From: JAHEKO01 sp965212505
GTDB taxonomy: Bacteria > Acidobacteriota > Thermoanaerobaculia > Multivoradales > JAHEKO01
DNA: 64,000 bases
Assembly (NCBI GenBank): GCA_965212505.1
Contig: OZ243123.1
Location: 4,650,001 to 4,714,000 of the forward strand
Reading direction: 5' to 3'
A model generated the notes under the pieces. The model had not been told where the DNA came from. It worked only from the letters and a program-made list of their open reading frames with translations, and ran no database searches. This document shows, piece after piece, positions 40,051 to 48,860 of this stretch. The translations under genes and the position numbers were made by a program. Each line of letters opens with the position of its first letter. The first letter of the stretch is position 1.

Positions 40051-41643
40051 ATGCCGAAATCGACACGACACGACTGGCGACCGTTCCGCGCCGACGAGCG
40101 CTCGCTCGAGCGATTCTCGACGCACGGCCGCTACTCGCTGGCGCTCGCCTACGCGAACAGCTACCACGTCGGCATGTCGAGCTTGGCGCTTCACCGCGTC
40201 TACCAACTCGTCCACGATCGACCGGAGTGGTCGTGCGAGCGCTTTTTCACCGATGGAGAGGGCACGCCGCGCTCGGTGGAGTCGGACTCTCCTCTCGGGG
40301 GCTTCGGCGCGATCGCCTTCACGATCTCGTTCGAAGAGGACTACATTCATTTCCTCCAGATGCTCGACCGCGCCGGGATTCCGCGGCGCCGCCGCGATCG
40401 GCGGCGCGACGATCCGCTGGTGATGGTTGGTGGACCGTGTGCGCTGATCAACCCGCTGCCGCTCTCAGAGTTTGTCGACGTCTTCCCGCTCGGAGCCGCC
40501 GAGAACGTTCTGCCGCCGCTCCTGTCGGCCCTCGAGGAGGAGCGCGATCGCCAAGCGGTCATGGAGCGACTCGCGCACGAGCCGGGCTTCTACGTACCCC
40601 AACTCCACACGCCGGAGACCGACAGCGACCTCTCGAAGCTCCTCAAGCTCGAGCTTACCGAGGAGCAGATGCGCGAGCCGGGCTGTCTGCCGACAACCGC
40701 GATCGTCACTCCGCACACCGAGTTCTCGAACAAGTACCTGATCGAGATGTCGCGGGGCTGCCCCGAGAAGTGTCTCTACTGCTGGGCGACCTTCGGCATG
40801 GGTCGCTTTCGCTGGCATCCGGCGGAGTACATTCTCGAGTCGATCGAAGCGGCGCGAGCGGTTACCGATCAGGTCGGCTTCATCGCGACTGCGGTGGGCG
40901 ATCATCCCGAGATCGAGCGCATTCTCGAGGAGAGCCACCGGCTCGGCTTCCGGAGCTCGGTGTCGTCGATCCGAATTCCCGCGGTGACCGAAGGAGTGCT
41001 CACGGCGTTGCGCGCCTCCGGCGACCGCTCGATCACCCTGGCGCCCGAGACCGGAAGCGACGAGCTGCGGGTGAAGCTCAACAAGCCGATCCCGAACTCG
41101 GTGCTGATCGACAAGGTGCGGGCGATCTTCCGGCACGGGTTCACGCAGTTGAAGCTCTACTTCATCGTGGGTCTGCCCGGCGAGTCGATGGCCGACGTCC
41201 AGGCGATCCTCGACCTTGGTGAAGAGTGCCGGCAGATCATGCTCGAGGAGTTGGCGCCAACCGGCGTGATCGGCAACATCCATCTAGGTACCAACGTGCT
41301 GGTGCCCAAGCCCTACACCGGTTGGCAGCGAGAGTCGATGGCCGATCCGCGCGAGCTCAAGAAGAAGATCTCGCACCTGAAGCGGGGTGTCGCCTCGATG
41401 CCCAACGTCACTATGAGTTCGCCGTCGATTCGGCAGGCCGTCTGGCAGACGTACATCTCGCGCGCCGGTTCCGACGCCGCCGGAATGCTCGAGCTCGCCG
41501 CCGAGGGAGAGTCGATCGCCTCGCTTCTGCGCCGCTTCGAGGAGCGTGTCCGCCCCGAAGTCTTCGAGCCGTTCGACGGCCCCTTGCGCTGGCACTTCAT
41601 GCGTGCCGGTCGAGTCGAGGCCGCTCCGGCGCTCGTCGGCTGA
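40051..41643 (+). CDS. Radical SAM protein (TIGR03960/YgiQ-like group)
   Basis: A 530-residue radical SAM enzyme. Cysteines C237, C241 and C244 (CPEKCLYC) bind the cluster. The first 200 residues look like a degenerate cobalamin-binding-like domain (LALAYANSYHVGMSSLALHRVYQL), as in several uncharacterised families. LYFIVGLPGES is a typical barrel strand. The family's reaction is unknown to me. It starts 37 bases after the monooxygenase; that it takes part in the polyketide pathway is possible but not needed. Confidence 0.85.
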   Translation: MPKSTRHDWRPFRADERSLERFSTHGRYSLALAYANSYHVGMSSLALHRVYQLVHDRPEWSCERFFTDGEGTPRSVESDSPLGGFGAIAFTISFEEDYIHFLQMLDRAGIPRRRRDRRRDDPLVMVGGPCALINPLPLSEFVDVFPLGAAENVLPPLLSALEEERDRQAVMERLAHEPGFYVPQLHTPETDSDLSKLLKLELTEEQMREPGCLPTTAIVTPHTEFSNKYLIEMSRGCPEKCLYCWATFGMGRFRWHPAEYILESIEAARAVTDQVGFIATAVGDHPEIERILEESHRLGFRSSVSSIRIPAVTEGVLTALRASGDRSITLAPETGSDELRVKLNKPIPNSVLIDKVRAIFRHGFTQLKLYFIVGLPGESMADVQAILDLGEECRQIMLEELAPTGVIGNIHLGTNVLVPKPYTGWQRESMADPRELKKKISHLKRGVASMPNVTMSSPSIRQAVWQTYISRAGSDAAGMLELAAEGESIASLLRRFEERVRPEVFEPFDGPLRWHFMRAGRVEAAPALVG

Positions 41644-41689
41644 GTCGAGCCGATACCTCCTCGCACGCGCCGCCTAGTAAGATCCCCAC

Positions 41690-41959
41690 ATGTCCGGAAA
41701 GATCGCCGGCTCGCTGATTAGCCGTTTCGCCTCGAGGCTCAAGTACCCCCAGCTCTTCTTCGTGACGCTGGCGCTCTTCCTCGTCGACCTGGTCGTTCCC
41801 GACCTCTTTCCGTTCATCGACGAGATTCTGCTCGGTCTGCTGACGGTCTTGCTCGGAAGCTGGGCCGACGACCGGGGACAGAACGACGTGCGCGGTGCTC
41901 CCGTGAAGGACGTGACGCCGAAAGAGCCGCAGGTCGGTCGGCATCCGGGCGAGGACTAG
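41690..41959 (+). CDS. Small membrane protein (DUF6116-like)
   Basis: An 89-residue protein with the pattern LKYPQLFFVTLALFLVDLVV, then PFIDEILLGLLTVLLG, and a hydrophilic tail. This matches a common small membrane protein family of unknown role (DUF6116). Two transmembrane helices are likely. Its stop codon lies inside a 14-bp tandem duplication. Confidence 0.75.
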   Translation: MSGKIAGSLISRFASRLKYPQLFFVTLALFLVDLVVPDLFPFIDEILLGLLTVLLGSWADDRGQNDVRGAPVKDVTPKEPQVGRHPGED

Positions 41960-41985
41960 TCGTCGGACTAGAGTCGTCGGACTAG
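41958..41985 (+). repeat. 14-bp perfect tandem duplication at a stop codon
   Basis: AGTCGTCGGACTAG occurs twice in a row (41958-41971 and 41972-41985), starting on the stop codon of the small membrane protein gene. It looks like a slippage product. Confidence 0.85.
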
Positions 41986-41995
41986 ACAGGTCCGG

Positions 41996-42028
41996 CCGAG
42001 AATTGCCGCCGCTATCCGGCGGTCTCGG
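41996..42028. other. GC-rich imperfect hairpin
   Basis: CCGAGA (41996-42001) pairs with TCTCGG (42023-42028), and CCGCCG (42006-42011) with CGGCGG (42017-42022), with a 4-base bulge and a 5-base loop. There is no T-tract, so it is at best a weak intrinsic terminator or an RNA structure between the small membrane protein gene and the next gene. Confidence 0.4.
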
Positions 42029-42195
42029 CTTGGGGTGTTCGCATCGAGGCGACCGTGGCAAGGCCGTCCAGAAGCGCTGTCGCCGAAGATGGGATGACGA
42101 TGGCCCTGGTTGGGCGGGGCAGGGCGGGCCGGGGACGTGAACAACGAGATTCGTTGCGGTCGGTTGGTACGGTAGCTCCAACACAAGGAGACGCC

Positions 42196-42714
42196 ATGAC
42201 TGACCAGAAGTGCTCGAACGGGGCGGCCGTCGTGGGCGTTCTGCTACTCGGATGCCTCCTCTTTGCCACTGCCGTGAGCGCCTCGGACGAGGTTCTCGAA
42301 CTCTTCGTCGGCACCTGGGACGCGAAGGTCACGACGCTCGAGCCGGTGCGTGCCGAGGTCACCTACCGAGAGACCTACGAGTGGGTGTTGGGAGGCAAGT
42401 TCCTCGAGGGCAAGACGTCGAACAAGTCAGACGGTACGACCGACATCTCGCTCGGCACCTACGACGCAGAGGCAAGGGGCTACCCCTACTGGATCTTCTC
42501 TTCCTCCGGCAGCTACCTCTACCTGGCGCCCGGGAAGTGGAATGCGCGCGAGCGGACGCTCGAGTGGAAGAACCCGGCCAACTCGGATCTCTACTATGAG
42601 ACGCGGGTTGTGTTCACCGAACCGGGACGACGTCGCTGGACGGTTTTGGTGAAGGATTGGAGGGGCAACGTGCTCGCCCGGCAAGAGGGCAGCGCGGTGC
42701 GGCGTAGCGACTAG
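42196..42714 (+). CDS. Exported DUF1579-like protein
   Basis: A 172-residue protein with a signal peptide (core VVGVLLLGCLLFATAVSA). The mature part starts FVGTWDAKVT and continues as a lipocalin-like barrel (YEWVLGGKFLEGKT, PYWIFSSSGSYLYL), matching DUF1579-type proteins. The function is unknown. AAGGAG (42185-42190) stands 5 bases before ATG 42196. It is 6 bases from the next gene, so probably co-transcribed. Confidence 0.8.
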   Translation: MTDQKCSNGAAVVGVLLLGCLLFATAVSASDEVLELFVGTWDAKVTTLEPVRAEVTYRETYEWVLGGKFLEGKTSNKSDGTTDISLGTYDAEARGYPYWIFSSSGSYLYLAPGKWNARERTLEWKNPANSDLYYETRVVFTEPGRRRWTVLVKDWRGNVLARQEGSAVRRSD

Positions 42715-42720
42715 ACGGCC

Positions 42721-44394
42721 GTGAGCGAACTGACGCCGGCGATGGCGAGCGCCCTCCTGGTCGCCGTCATGATGTTGGTTTCACTGATGACGTTCGTCGT
42801 CTCGGTACCGCTCCTGTGGCGGTACCGGAGGGCGGTCCGCGAACAGATGGAGCGCGAGGGGGGATTTGATGGTCCTCCAACCGGTGCGGCTCCAGTCGTT
42901 GGGCTCGAGGCCCACGCCTCGACCGACCCCGAGGAGCTCTACCGGCGCGCTACGCGAGGGCCGTGGAGAGTCGCGGCGGGCTACGCTCTTGCTGGCCTCG
43001 CCTTTGCGCTCGTCTTCTCAGTGGCGGCTCGACTTGTCTATCCCTACCGCCTCGGCCTGCCCGGGTTCTCGATCGGACTCTGGATCTACCTCTGGCCGGC
43101 GTTGCTCGCCACGACCCTCATCGTGCCGGCCTCGTGGCTCGCCCGGCTCGGTCACTTTCTGGCGTACTTTGCCGTGCTGTTTGCGTTGACGCTCTGGGCG
43201 GGGACCATCCTCGACATCCCCGCCCTTCACTCGGGGCCGCTTCAGCTACCGGCGCGGTCCTCGGCGACGCCGCCGCTCGTCTTCCGTCTCTGGTGGCTCG
43301 TGAACTCGCTGCCGACCGCGATGGTGATTCTCTGTTTCAACCGCTGGGTGCGGGCGGTCGCGCCGCTCGTGCTCGGCCTGGTGACCGCGTCGCTCGTGGG
43401 CGTGGTGGTCGGTTACCTGGCGCAGTTCTCGGCCTCGGGGGTCGACGCAACGGTTGCCGTCGCGGTGGCGCTCGAGCTCCACCCGGGTTGGTTGGTGTTG
43501 GGTGCACTGGGGGTATCGCTCGCGCTCGCCGGCCTGATCGGGTGGGTTCTCGCGCGCCGGCTCGCCCGAGCCCACCGGCGAAGACTCGTGAGCGATCGGT
43601 CGCTCCTCCTCGATGCCCTTTGGCTTCAGTTCGCGGGTGTCTACGCCATGTGGCTGATCTTCGGCGGGCTCCGTTGGGCGGCGGTGGCGCCGGTCGCCTT
43701 CGTGGCCTACAAACTGGTCTCGCGCTGGGCGACTCGGCTCCCTGCCGAGGTTCGCTCACCCGGTCGCGGACTGACGTTCCTGCGCGTCTTCGCCCTCGGT
43801 CGCCGCACCGACCGCCTTCTCGAAGCCGTGGCGAAACGGTGGCGCCACGTCGGTAGCGTGCAGGCGATCACCGGCCCCGACGTCGCACGCAGCACGGTGC
43901 AGCCCCTTGAGTTTCTCGACTTTCTGAGTGGGAAGTTGGCTTCGCACTTCGTCTCGGATCGCGAGTCGCTCGAGAAGAGCGTGGCCGTAGCCGATCGCAA
44001 CCCGGATCGCGCCGGGTGGCATCGTGTGAACACCTTCTTCTGCCACTCGGACGCCTGGCAGCACGTGCTGTCCCGTCTGACCGAGGGCGACGATGTGGTG
44101 CTGATGGATCTGCGACGCTTCGACGAAGAGAACGACGGCTGCGTCGTGGAGCTCGAGTACCTGGCCGCGCACGTTCCGTTGGAGCGCTGCCTGTTGGTGG
44201 TCGACGAGAGTACGAAGCGACCGTTTCTGTACGCGACGCTCGAGAGCGCTCTGGGTGACCTTCCGCGCGCCTCGCCAAACGCCGATCGCACGGCCGATGA
44301 CGCGCCGGTCGTCTCCTTCGGAGGAGGAGGCCAGGAGGTCGACCACTTGATTCGTAGGCTCTGCGGTCTCGAGGCGCCGAGGAAGGTGACCTAG
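42721..44394 (+). CDS. Polytopic membrane protein with unrecognised C-terminal cytosolic domain
   Basis: A 557-residue protein. About nine transmembrane helices occupy residues 8-355 (the first followed by a basic stretch WRYRRAVREQ). The last 200 residues are soluble and start FLRVFALGRRTDRLLEAVAK; they contain VNTFFCHSDAWQHVLSRL, VVLMDLRRFDEENDGCVVEL and CLLVVDEST. The alternating strands and helices suggest a Rossmann-like or TIR-like alpha/beta domain, but I cannot assign a family. The start is GTG 42721. It converges with and overlaps the EAL gene by 4 bases. Confidence 0.65.
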   Translation: MSELTPAMASALLVAVMMLVSLMTFVVSVPLLWRYRRAVREQMEREGGFDGPPTGAAPVVGLEAHASTDPEELYRRATRGPWRVAAGYALAGLAFALVFSVAARLVYPYRLGLPGFSIGLWIYLWPALLATTLIVPASWLARLGHFLAYFAVLFALTLWAGTILDIPALHSGPLQLPARSSATPPLVFRLWWLVNSLPTAMVILCFNRWVRAVAPLVLGLVTASLVGVVVGYLAQFSASGVDATVAVAVALELHPGWLVLGALGVSLALAGLIGWVLARRLARAHRRRLVSDRSLLLDALWLQFAGVYAMWLIFGGLRWAAVAPVAFVAYKLVSRWATRLPAEVRSPGRGLTFLRVFALGRRTDRLLEAVAKRWRHVGSVQAITGPDVARSTVQPLEFLDFLSGKLASHFVSDRESLEKSVAVADRNPDRAGWHRVNTFFCHSDAWQHVLSRLTEGDDVVLMDLRRFDEENDGCVVELEYLAAHVPLERCLLVVDESTKRPFLYATLESALGDLPRASPNADRTADDAPVVSFGGGGQEVDHLIRRLCGLEAPRKVT

Positions 44395-45830
44395 GCGGCT
44401 TCGCCCTGCACTTCGACGCGGCCGCTCTCGAGGAGACGCTCGTACTTTTCGCAGCTCATCGGGCGCCCCAGCAGGAACCCTTGGGCTCGGCGGCACCCGA
44501 GTTCGATGAGGCACTCGAACTCCTCGACGGTTTCAACCCCCTCCGCGATCACGCCGAGACCGAGACTCTCCGCCATCGCCAGAGTGGCGCTGACGATCGC
44601 CCGGCGCTCGCCATGCGACTGCAGGTCGGTGACGAACGAGCGGTCGATCTTGAGCACGTTCAAGGGGTAGCGTGTCAGGTAGGAGAGCGAGGAGTAGCCG
44701 GTTCCGAAGTCGTCGAGCTGCAGCTCGACACCGAGCTGCCGCAGTTGCTCGAACTGCTTGCTCATCATCTCGATGTCGTGCAGTGCCGCGCTTTCGGTGA
44801 CCTCGAGGTGGAGCAGGCGAGGGTGCAGCCCGCTCTCGTCGAGGATCCGGGCTACGGTCTGCGGCACGTCCCCTCCTTGGAAATGGCGCACGGAGACGTT
44901 CACGGAGATGGGGAGTACCGGCACTCCGGCGGCGAGCCAGCGAGCGTTCTGGCGGCAGATCTCCTCGAGAACCCAGGTGCTGAGCTCAGGCATGAGCCCG
45001 ATCTGCTCCGCGAGAGGCACGAACCGTCCGGCCGTCAGAAGGCCCTCCTCGGGGTGTCGCCAGCGGACCAGCCCCTCCGCACCCGTGAGCGTCCCTTCGG
45101 GGATCGATACCTGAGGCTGGAGGTGGAGCTCAAACTCGTTGTCCTCGAAGGCGCGCTTCAACTCCTGACTTCGTACGAGGCGCTCGTGAGCGACGCGATC
45201 GGCAGGCTCGTCGAAGACGGACAACGATCCAGAGCCGCGCTCCTTAGCTTGTGCGAGCGCGCGCCGCGCGTGTCCGAGGAGCTCGCTGACGGTGTCGGCG
45301 TCGTCCGGGAACAGGCTGAGCCCGATCGAGCAGGAGATCCGAAGCTCGTGTCCTTCGGTGAAGACGGGGCTCTTCCAGGTGTCGCGAACTCGGTAGATCG
45401 CGGTCAGGATGTCCGAGACGCTTTCGCACTTTGCCACTACGAGCCCGAACTTGTTGCCGCTCAACCGCGCGAGCGTGTCCGACTCGCGGCACCGTCGCTG
45501 CAGGCGGTCGGCGATCTCGGAAAGCACCCGGTCTCCGGCGGAGATGCCTAGGCCGTCGTTGATGAGCTTCATGTCGTCGACGTCGAGCACAGCAACTCCG
45601 AGCGGTTGCTTGAAGCGTCGCGAGAATGCGATCTCGCGCTCGAGCAGCTCCTGGAAGACACGCCGGTTGGTGAGGCCGGTCAGCTGGTCTCGACGATCCG
45701 CGGACTCCAGGCGGCGGTCTCGATCGAGGAGCTCACGCAGCATGTAGCGAATGCGGAGCGATTGCAGAGCGAAGGCCCCAAAGAGGACTGCCGCGAGCAA
45801 GAGCAGAACTAGCTCTACAGAGACGCTCAC
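44391..45830 (-). CDS. Membrane GGDEF-EAL protein: c-di-GMP phosphodiesterase with inactive GGDEF
   Basis: A 479-residue protein: one N-terminal transmembrane helix, a GGDEF domain (about 45-210) and an EAL domain (about 220-470). The GGDEF signature is SGNKF (124-128), which lacks the catalytic acidic residues, while the inhibitory RxxD site (RESD, 115-118) is kept. The EAL domain keeps the metal and catalytic residues: E252 (in EGL), N311, E343, D373-D374, K394 and E430 plus the AEGVET loop. It should therefore break down c-di-GMP, with the degenerate domain possibly sensing GTP or c-di-GMP. No dedicated sensor domain is present. Confidence 0.93.
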   Translation of the reverse strand: MSVSVELVLLLLAAVLFGAFALQSLRIRYMLRELLDRDRRLESADRRDQLTGLTNRRVFQELLEREIAFSRRFKQPLGVAVLDVDDMKLINDGLGISAGDRVLSEIADRLQRRCRESDTLARLSGNKFGLVVAKCESVSDILTAIYRVRDTWKSPVFTEGHELRISCSIGLSLFPDDADTVSELLGHARRALAQAKERGSGSLSVFDEPADRVAHERLVRSQELKRAFEDNEFELHLQPQVSIPEGTLTGAEGLVRWRHPEEGLLTAGRFVPLAEQIGLMPELSTWVLEEICRQNARWLAAGVPVLPISVNVSVRHFQGGDVPQTVARILDESGLHPRLLHLEVTESAALHDIEMMSKQFEQLRQLGVELQLDDFGTGYSSLSYLTRYPLNVLKIDRSFVTDLQSHGERRAIVSATLAMAESLGLGVIAEGVETVEEFECLIELGCRRAQGFLLGRPMSCEKYERLLESGRVEVQGEAA

Positions 45831-45971
45831 CGATCAGCGTGTTGGCAAAGGGCGTGCCGTGAGCTCCGGCTCGATGGAACCAGGCCCCTTGGAGCGCCGA
45901 CTGACAAAAAGGGGCACCTCGATAGACAAATAGTGATGCGTCTACACAGCCTGGCGGGGCGAGATGATGTG

Positions 45972-46871
45972 CTAGCGGCTGCTCCGCTCTTCGAGTTCTT
46001 CGAGAGTCCGGGGCCAGTCGTCTTTCAGGAGTCGCGAGAGCGCCCGGTCGGCCAGAAGGCGGCCGTCGGTCTGGCAGGCGGCGCAGTAGTTGGCCTCGTT
46101 CTGTGCGTAGACGATGCGCTGTACTGGCGACTCGCACACCGGACAGGGCTCCTTGAATTTGCCGTGAACCGCCATCTCGGGCCGGAAGGCGGTGACCTTC
46201 TCGGGGAAGTTGTCGCCGAGCTCTTCTCGAAGTCGGTCGCGCGACTCGGCGAGTACCGACCGCACGGCGCCGACCAGTCGGCCGAGCTCCTCGTCGGAGA
46301 GTTTGTCGGACATCTTGAACGGAGAGAGCTGCGCGCGATGGAGGATTTCGTCGGAGTAGGCGTTGCCGATTCCAGAGAAGATCGACGGGTCGGTGAGCGA
46401 GCGCTTGAGGGTGTGGCGACGATTGGTGAGCGATTCGGCGAACTCCTTTCGGGTCGCCTCGAGAGGCTCGATGCCACCTCGGTCGTGCTCGGCGAGCGCC
46501 GTCTCCCCCGAAACCAGAAAGAGCGACGCGCGACGTTTGGTTCCGGCCTCGGTCAAGATCAGGGTGCCGTCCGGGAAATCGAATGCGGCCAGCCCTCGCC
46601 GCCCGGGAGGCTTGGCTCCGCGGTCACGCCAGCGAAGGCGCCCGGCGATCATCAGGTGGAGTACCAGGAAGAGGTTGTCCGCGAGCGCAAAGACGATGCG
46701 TTTGCCGAGACGTCGGAGCCCGACCACCTCTTTGCCCTCGGCGGTCGAGATCGGCGGGTCGAAAGACCGCACGAGGAAGGGGCTCGTGAGCCGGATCTGT
46801 TCGAGCGGCCGCCCGACGACACGCGGCTCGAGGGCGTGCAGGTAGAGCTCGATGTCGGGGAGCTCAGGCAC
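45972..46871 (-). CDS. Fpg/Nei-family DNA glycosylase
   Basis: A 299-residue base-excision repair enzyme. The N-terminal PELPDIE supplies the catalytic proline and glutamate after methionine removal; the lysine in GKRI and the helix-two-turn-helix (IFSGIGNAYSDEILH) are present. The C-terminal zinc finger has CPVC and CAAC. It removes oxidised bases such as 8-oxoguanine or formamidopyrimidines; the altered PELPDIE and finger loop leave Fpg versus Nei open. GTG 46871 overlaps the preceding fusion gene by 8 bases, so it is the last gene of that operon. Confidence 0.9.
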   Translation of the reverse strand: MPELPDIELYLHALEPRVVGRPLEQIRLTSPFLVRSFDPPISTAEGKEVVGLRRLGKRIVFALADNLFLVLHLMIAGRLRWRDRGAKPPGRRGLAAFDFPDGTLILTEAGTKRRASLFLVSGETALAEHDRGGIEPLEATRKEFAESLTNRRHTLKRSLTDPSIFSGIGNAYSDEILHRAQLSPFKMSDKLSDEELGRLVGAVRSVLAESRDRLREELGDNFPEKVTAFRPEMAVHGKFKEPCPVCESPVQRIVYAQNEANYCAACQTDGRLLADRALSRLLKDDWPRTLEELEERSSR

Positions 46872-48579
46872 CGCCGTACCATCCGCGCATCACCCGTTCG
46901 GCCGGTTTGCCCTGCGGTGTGAAGTCGGGGTCGTCGCCGGGTGGCTGAAACGGGTGCCACTTCCAGAAGTAGGCGCCGGCCACCCACGGTTGAGGCCAGA
47001 CGACCTCGAAGAAGGCCCGGTAGGCGTTCGCCTGGAGCTCGAGGTCGAGCGGCGGAAGTGGAGCGCTGCGGTCGGGCCAGACCCAGGGCTCCGCTGCGGC
47101 GCCCGGCGTGCTCTTGTAGCCCACCTCGGTGAAGAGAACCGGACGGTCGAAACGCTCGTGCACCTCGGTGATCGCGGGCAGATGCTCCCGCCAGCCGCTC
47201 TTGAGCTCGTCCAGAGACGGGCTTTCGGAGCTCGACAGTGGGAAATACGCCTGAATACCGATGTAGTCGAGGAGATCCCAGAACGGCACTTCCTGGTACT
47301 CGCGCCACCAGTTGGCGGCGTAGGTCAACTCGCCGCTGTAGACGCTTCGGATCTCGGCGATGAGCGCCCGCCAGTCGTCGGGCCTCTGGCTCGCGGTGCG
47401 CCAGAGCTCCGTGCCGACGCAGAAACCTTCTATGTCGAGCCGCTCGGCGAGCTTCGCGTAGTGGAGGATGAACGTGCGGTAGCTCGCAAACCAGGCGCGC
47501 CAGTCGGCTTCACTGTGCATCTCGATATCCGAGCGCCATTTGCCCTCGGCCCTGCGGATCCAGATGTGTGGCTTGAGCAGCGTCCTGATGCCGCGCTCCC
47601 GGGCGAGCCGCGTGGTCTGTTCGATGCCGGCGTCGGTCTCGCCCCAGAAGACGCCGCCATCCGTATGTAGCTCGACCTCGGTGCCGTTCGCGCCGGTCTG
47701 CCAGCCGAAGGGCGTCTGCACGATCCACTCGACGTTGGCCGTCACCAGCGGTTCGATGTGCTCGGCTAGCACCTCCCGGCGGCCTGCCGCCCAACTCACG
47801 CCGCGCTGACGCTTCGACGCCGGCTCGTCCGGAGTCTCGGCGAGGTGTTGGAGCGCCAGATCCCGCGTGTGGCGGACCACCTCGAGGTCGCCGAGCGCGC
47901 CGTGACCGGGGACCACGATCTCCGCGTCACCGTAGCGATCCAGAAGAGCCCCCAGACTCGCGGGCCAACTCTCGACGACCGCGTCTTCGAGGTAGCCGAG
48001 AGTCGACCAGCGAGTGGCCTTGAGTAGACAGCCGCCGAAGAGGATCTTCTCCTTCGAGAGCCAGACGATGGTGTTGTCTGGGCTGTGGCCGGGCCCGGGA
48101 TAGAAGAGCTCGATGGCCGTCTCGTCGTCGACCATCGCGAACTTCGTCGAGAACGTTTTCGAAGGGGGTGCGCGGTTGCTCTCCAGCGCTAGCTCGGCGG
48201 TCTTGGTGTGTCCATAGCTCACGAGGCCGCGCCGGCGCACCTCGTCGATGCCACCGAGACGGTCTTCATGGAAGTGGGTTGCAACAACGCCCTTGACCTG
48301 ACCGACCTCGCTCTCGACCCAATCGAGCAGCAACGCGGTCATCTCGTCGTTCCAGGGCGTATCGATCACCACCGCCCCACCTGTGAACCGGACCACCAGG
48401 CCGTTCGACTCGACGGGCCGCTCGTTCAAGGGGAAGACCGCACGGTAGAGCCAGACACCGTCAGCGAGCGGCTCGAGCGCAAGCGTTTCGGAGAGCCGAA
48501 TCTCGGCTCCTTTCGAGAGTCCTGCCCGCGGTGCGAAGAGAGCCAGCAAGCAGAGCAGCGCGGCGAGCGGCCGGCTCAT
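46864..48579 (-). CDS. Exported fusion of subclass B1-type metallo-beta-lactamase and GH113-like glycosidase
   Basis: A single 571-residue frame. After a signal peptide, residues about 28-240 match a subclass B1 metallo-beta-lactamase: THFHEDRLGGID gives H102, H104 and D106, GPGHSPDN gives H165, FGGCLLKA gives C184 and VVPGHGALGD gives H226, that is, all six classical B1 zinc ligands. Residues about 255-571 form a TIM-barrel glycosidase like GH113 (beta-mannanase clan A): VGTELWR places the acid/base E391 and LFTEVGYKS the nucleophile E485, with the W-rich GAYFWKWHPF strand at the end. ATG 48579 overlaps the acylphosphatase stop. Both domains would act in the periplasm or outside. The substrates are unknown. 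Confidence 0.88.
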   Translation of the reverse strand: MSRPLAALLCLLALFAPRAGLSKGAEIRLSETLALEPLADGVWLYRAVFPLNERPVESNGLVVRFTGGAVVIDTPWNDEMTALLLDWVESEVGQVKGVVATHFHEDRLGGIDEVRRRGLVSYGHTKTAELALESNRAPPSKTFSTKFAMVDDETAIELFYPGPGHSPDNTIVWLSKEKILFGGCLLKATRWSTLGYLEDAVVESWPASLGALLDRYGDAEIVVPGHGALGDLEVVRHTRDLALQHLAETPDEPASKRQRGVSWAAGRREVLAEHIEPLVTANVEWIVQTPFGWQTGANGTEVELHTDGGVFWGETDAGIEQTTRLARERGIRTLLKPHIWIRRAEGKWRSDIEMHSEADWRAWFASYRTFILHYAKLAERLDIEGFCVGTELWRTASQRPDDWRALIAEIRSVYSGELTYAANWWREYQEVPFWDLLDYIGIQAYFPLSSSESPSLDELKSGWREHLPAITEVHERFDRPVLFTEVGYKSTPGAAAEPWVWPDRSAPLPPLDLELQANAYRAFFEVVWPQPWVAGAYFWKWHPFQPPGDDPDFTPQGKPAERVMRGWYGGA

Positions 48580-48860
48580 TTTGTCGCTCGCTGCACAAAG
48601 GTGTCGCCCGCCGGTTCGCCGTCGGCGAAGTCGAGCCGCCGGACCGCGGCCACACGAGCGGCCGCAGAGCCGGCGTGGCAGGCGTCGACCATGCCAGCAA
48701 TCGCCTCAGGCTCGCCGGCGAACAGAGCTTCGACGGAGCCGTCCGCCCGATTGCGGACCCAACCGGTGAGGCCACGGCGGCGCGCCTCTGCCACCGTCCA
48801 GGCGCGAAACCAGACCCCCTGAACCCGCCCCTCGATACGCACGCGCGCAAACTCGGTCAC
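48576..48860 (-). CDS. acyP: Acylphosphatase
   Basis: A 94-residue acylphosphatase. The phosphate loop GRVQGVWFRAW contains the catalytic arginine, and VRNRADGSVEAL carries the catalytic asparagine; the size fits the family. It hydrolyses carboxyl-phosphate bonds. GTG 48860 overlaps the preceding stop as GTGA, and its own stop overlaps the lactamase-glycosidase start as ATGA, so it is tightly coupled. No link in function to its neighbours is apparent. Confidence 0.93.
   Translation of the reverse strand: MTEFARVRIEGRVQGVWFRAWTVAEARRRGLTGWVRNRADGSVEALFAGEPEAIAGMVDACHAGSAAARVAAVRRLDFADGEPAGDTFVQRATK

Noticed and set aside
46864..48579. The lactamase-glycosidase fusion as two genes joined by an error
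   Set aside because: The frame is continuous, with a single signal peptide and in-frame linker, and both domains are complete, so no frameshift need be assumed; an assembly chimera cannot be fully excluded.
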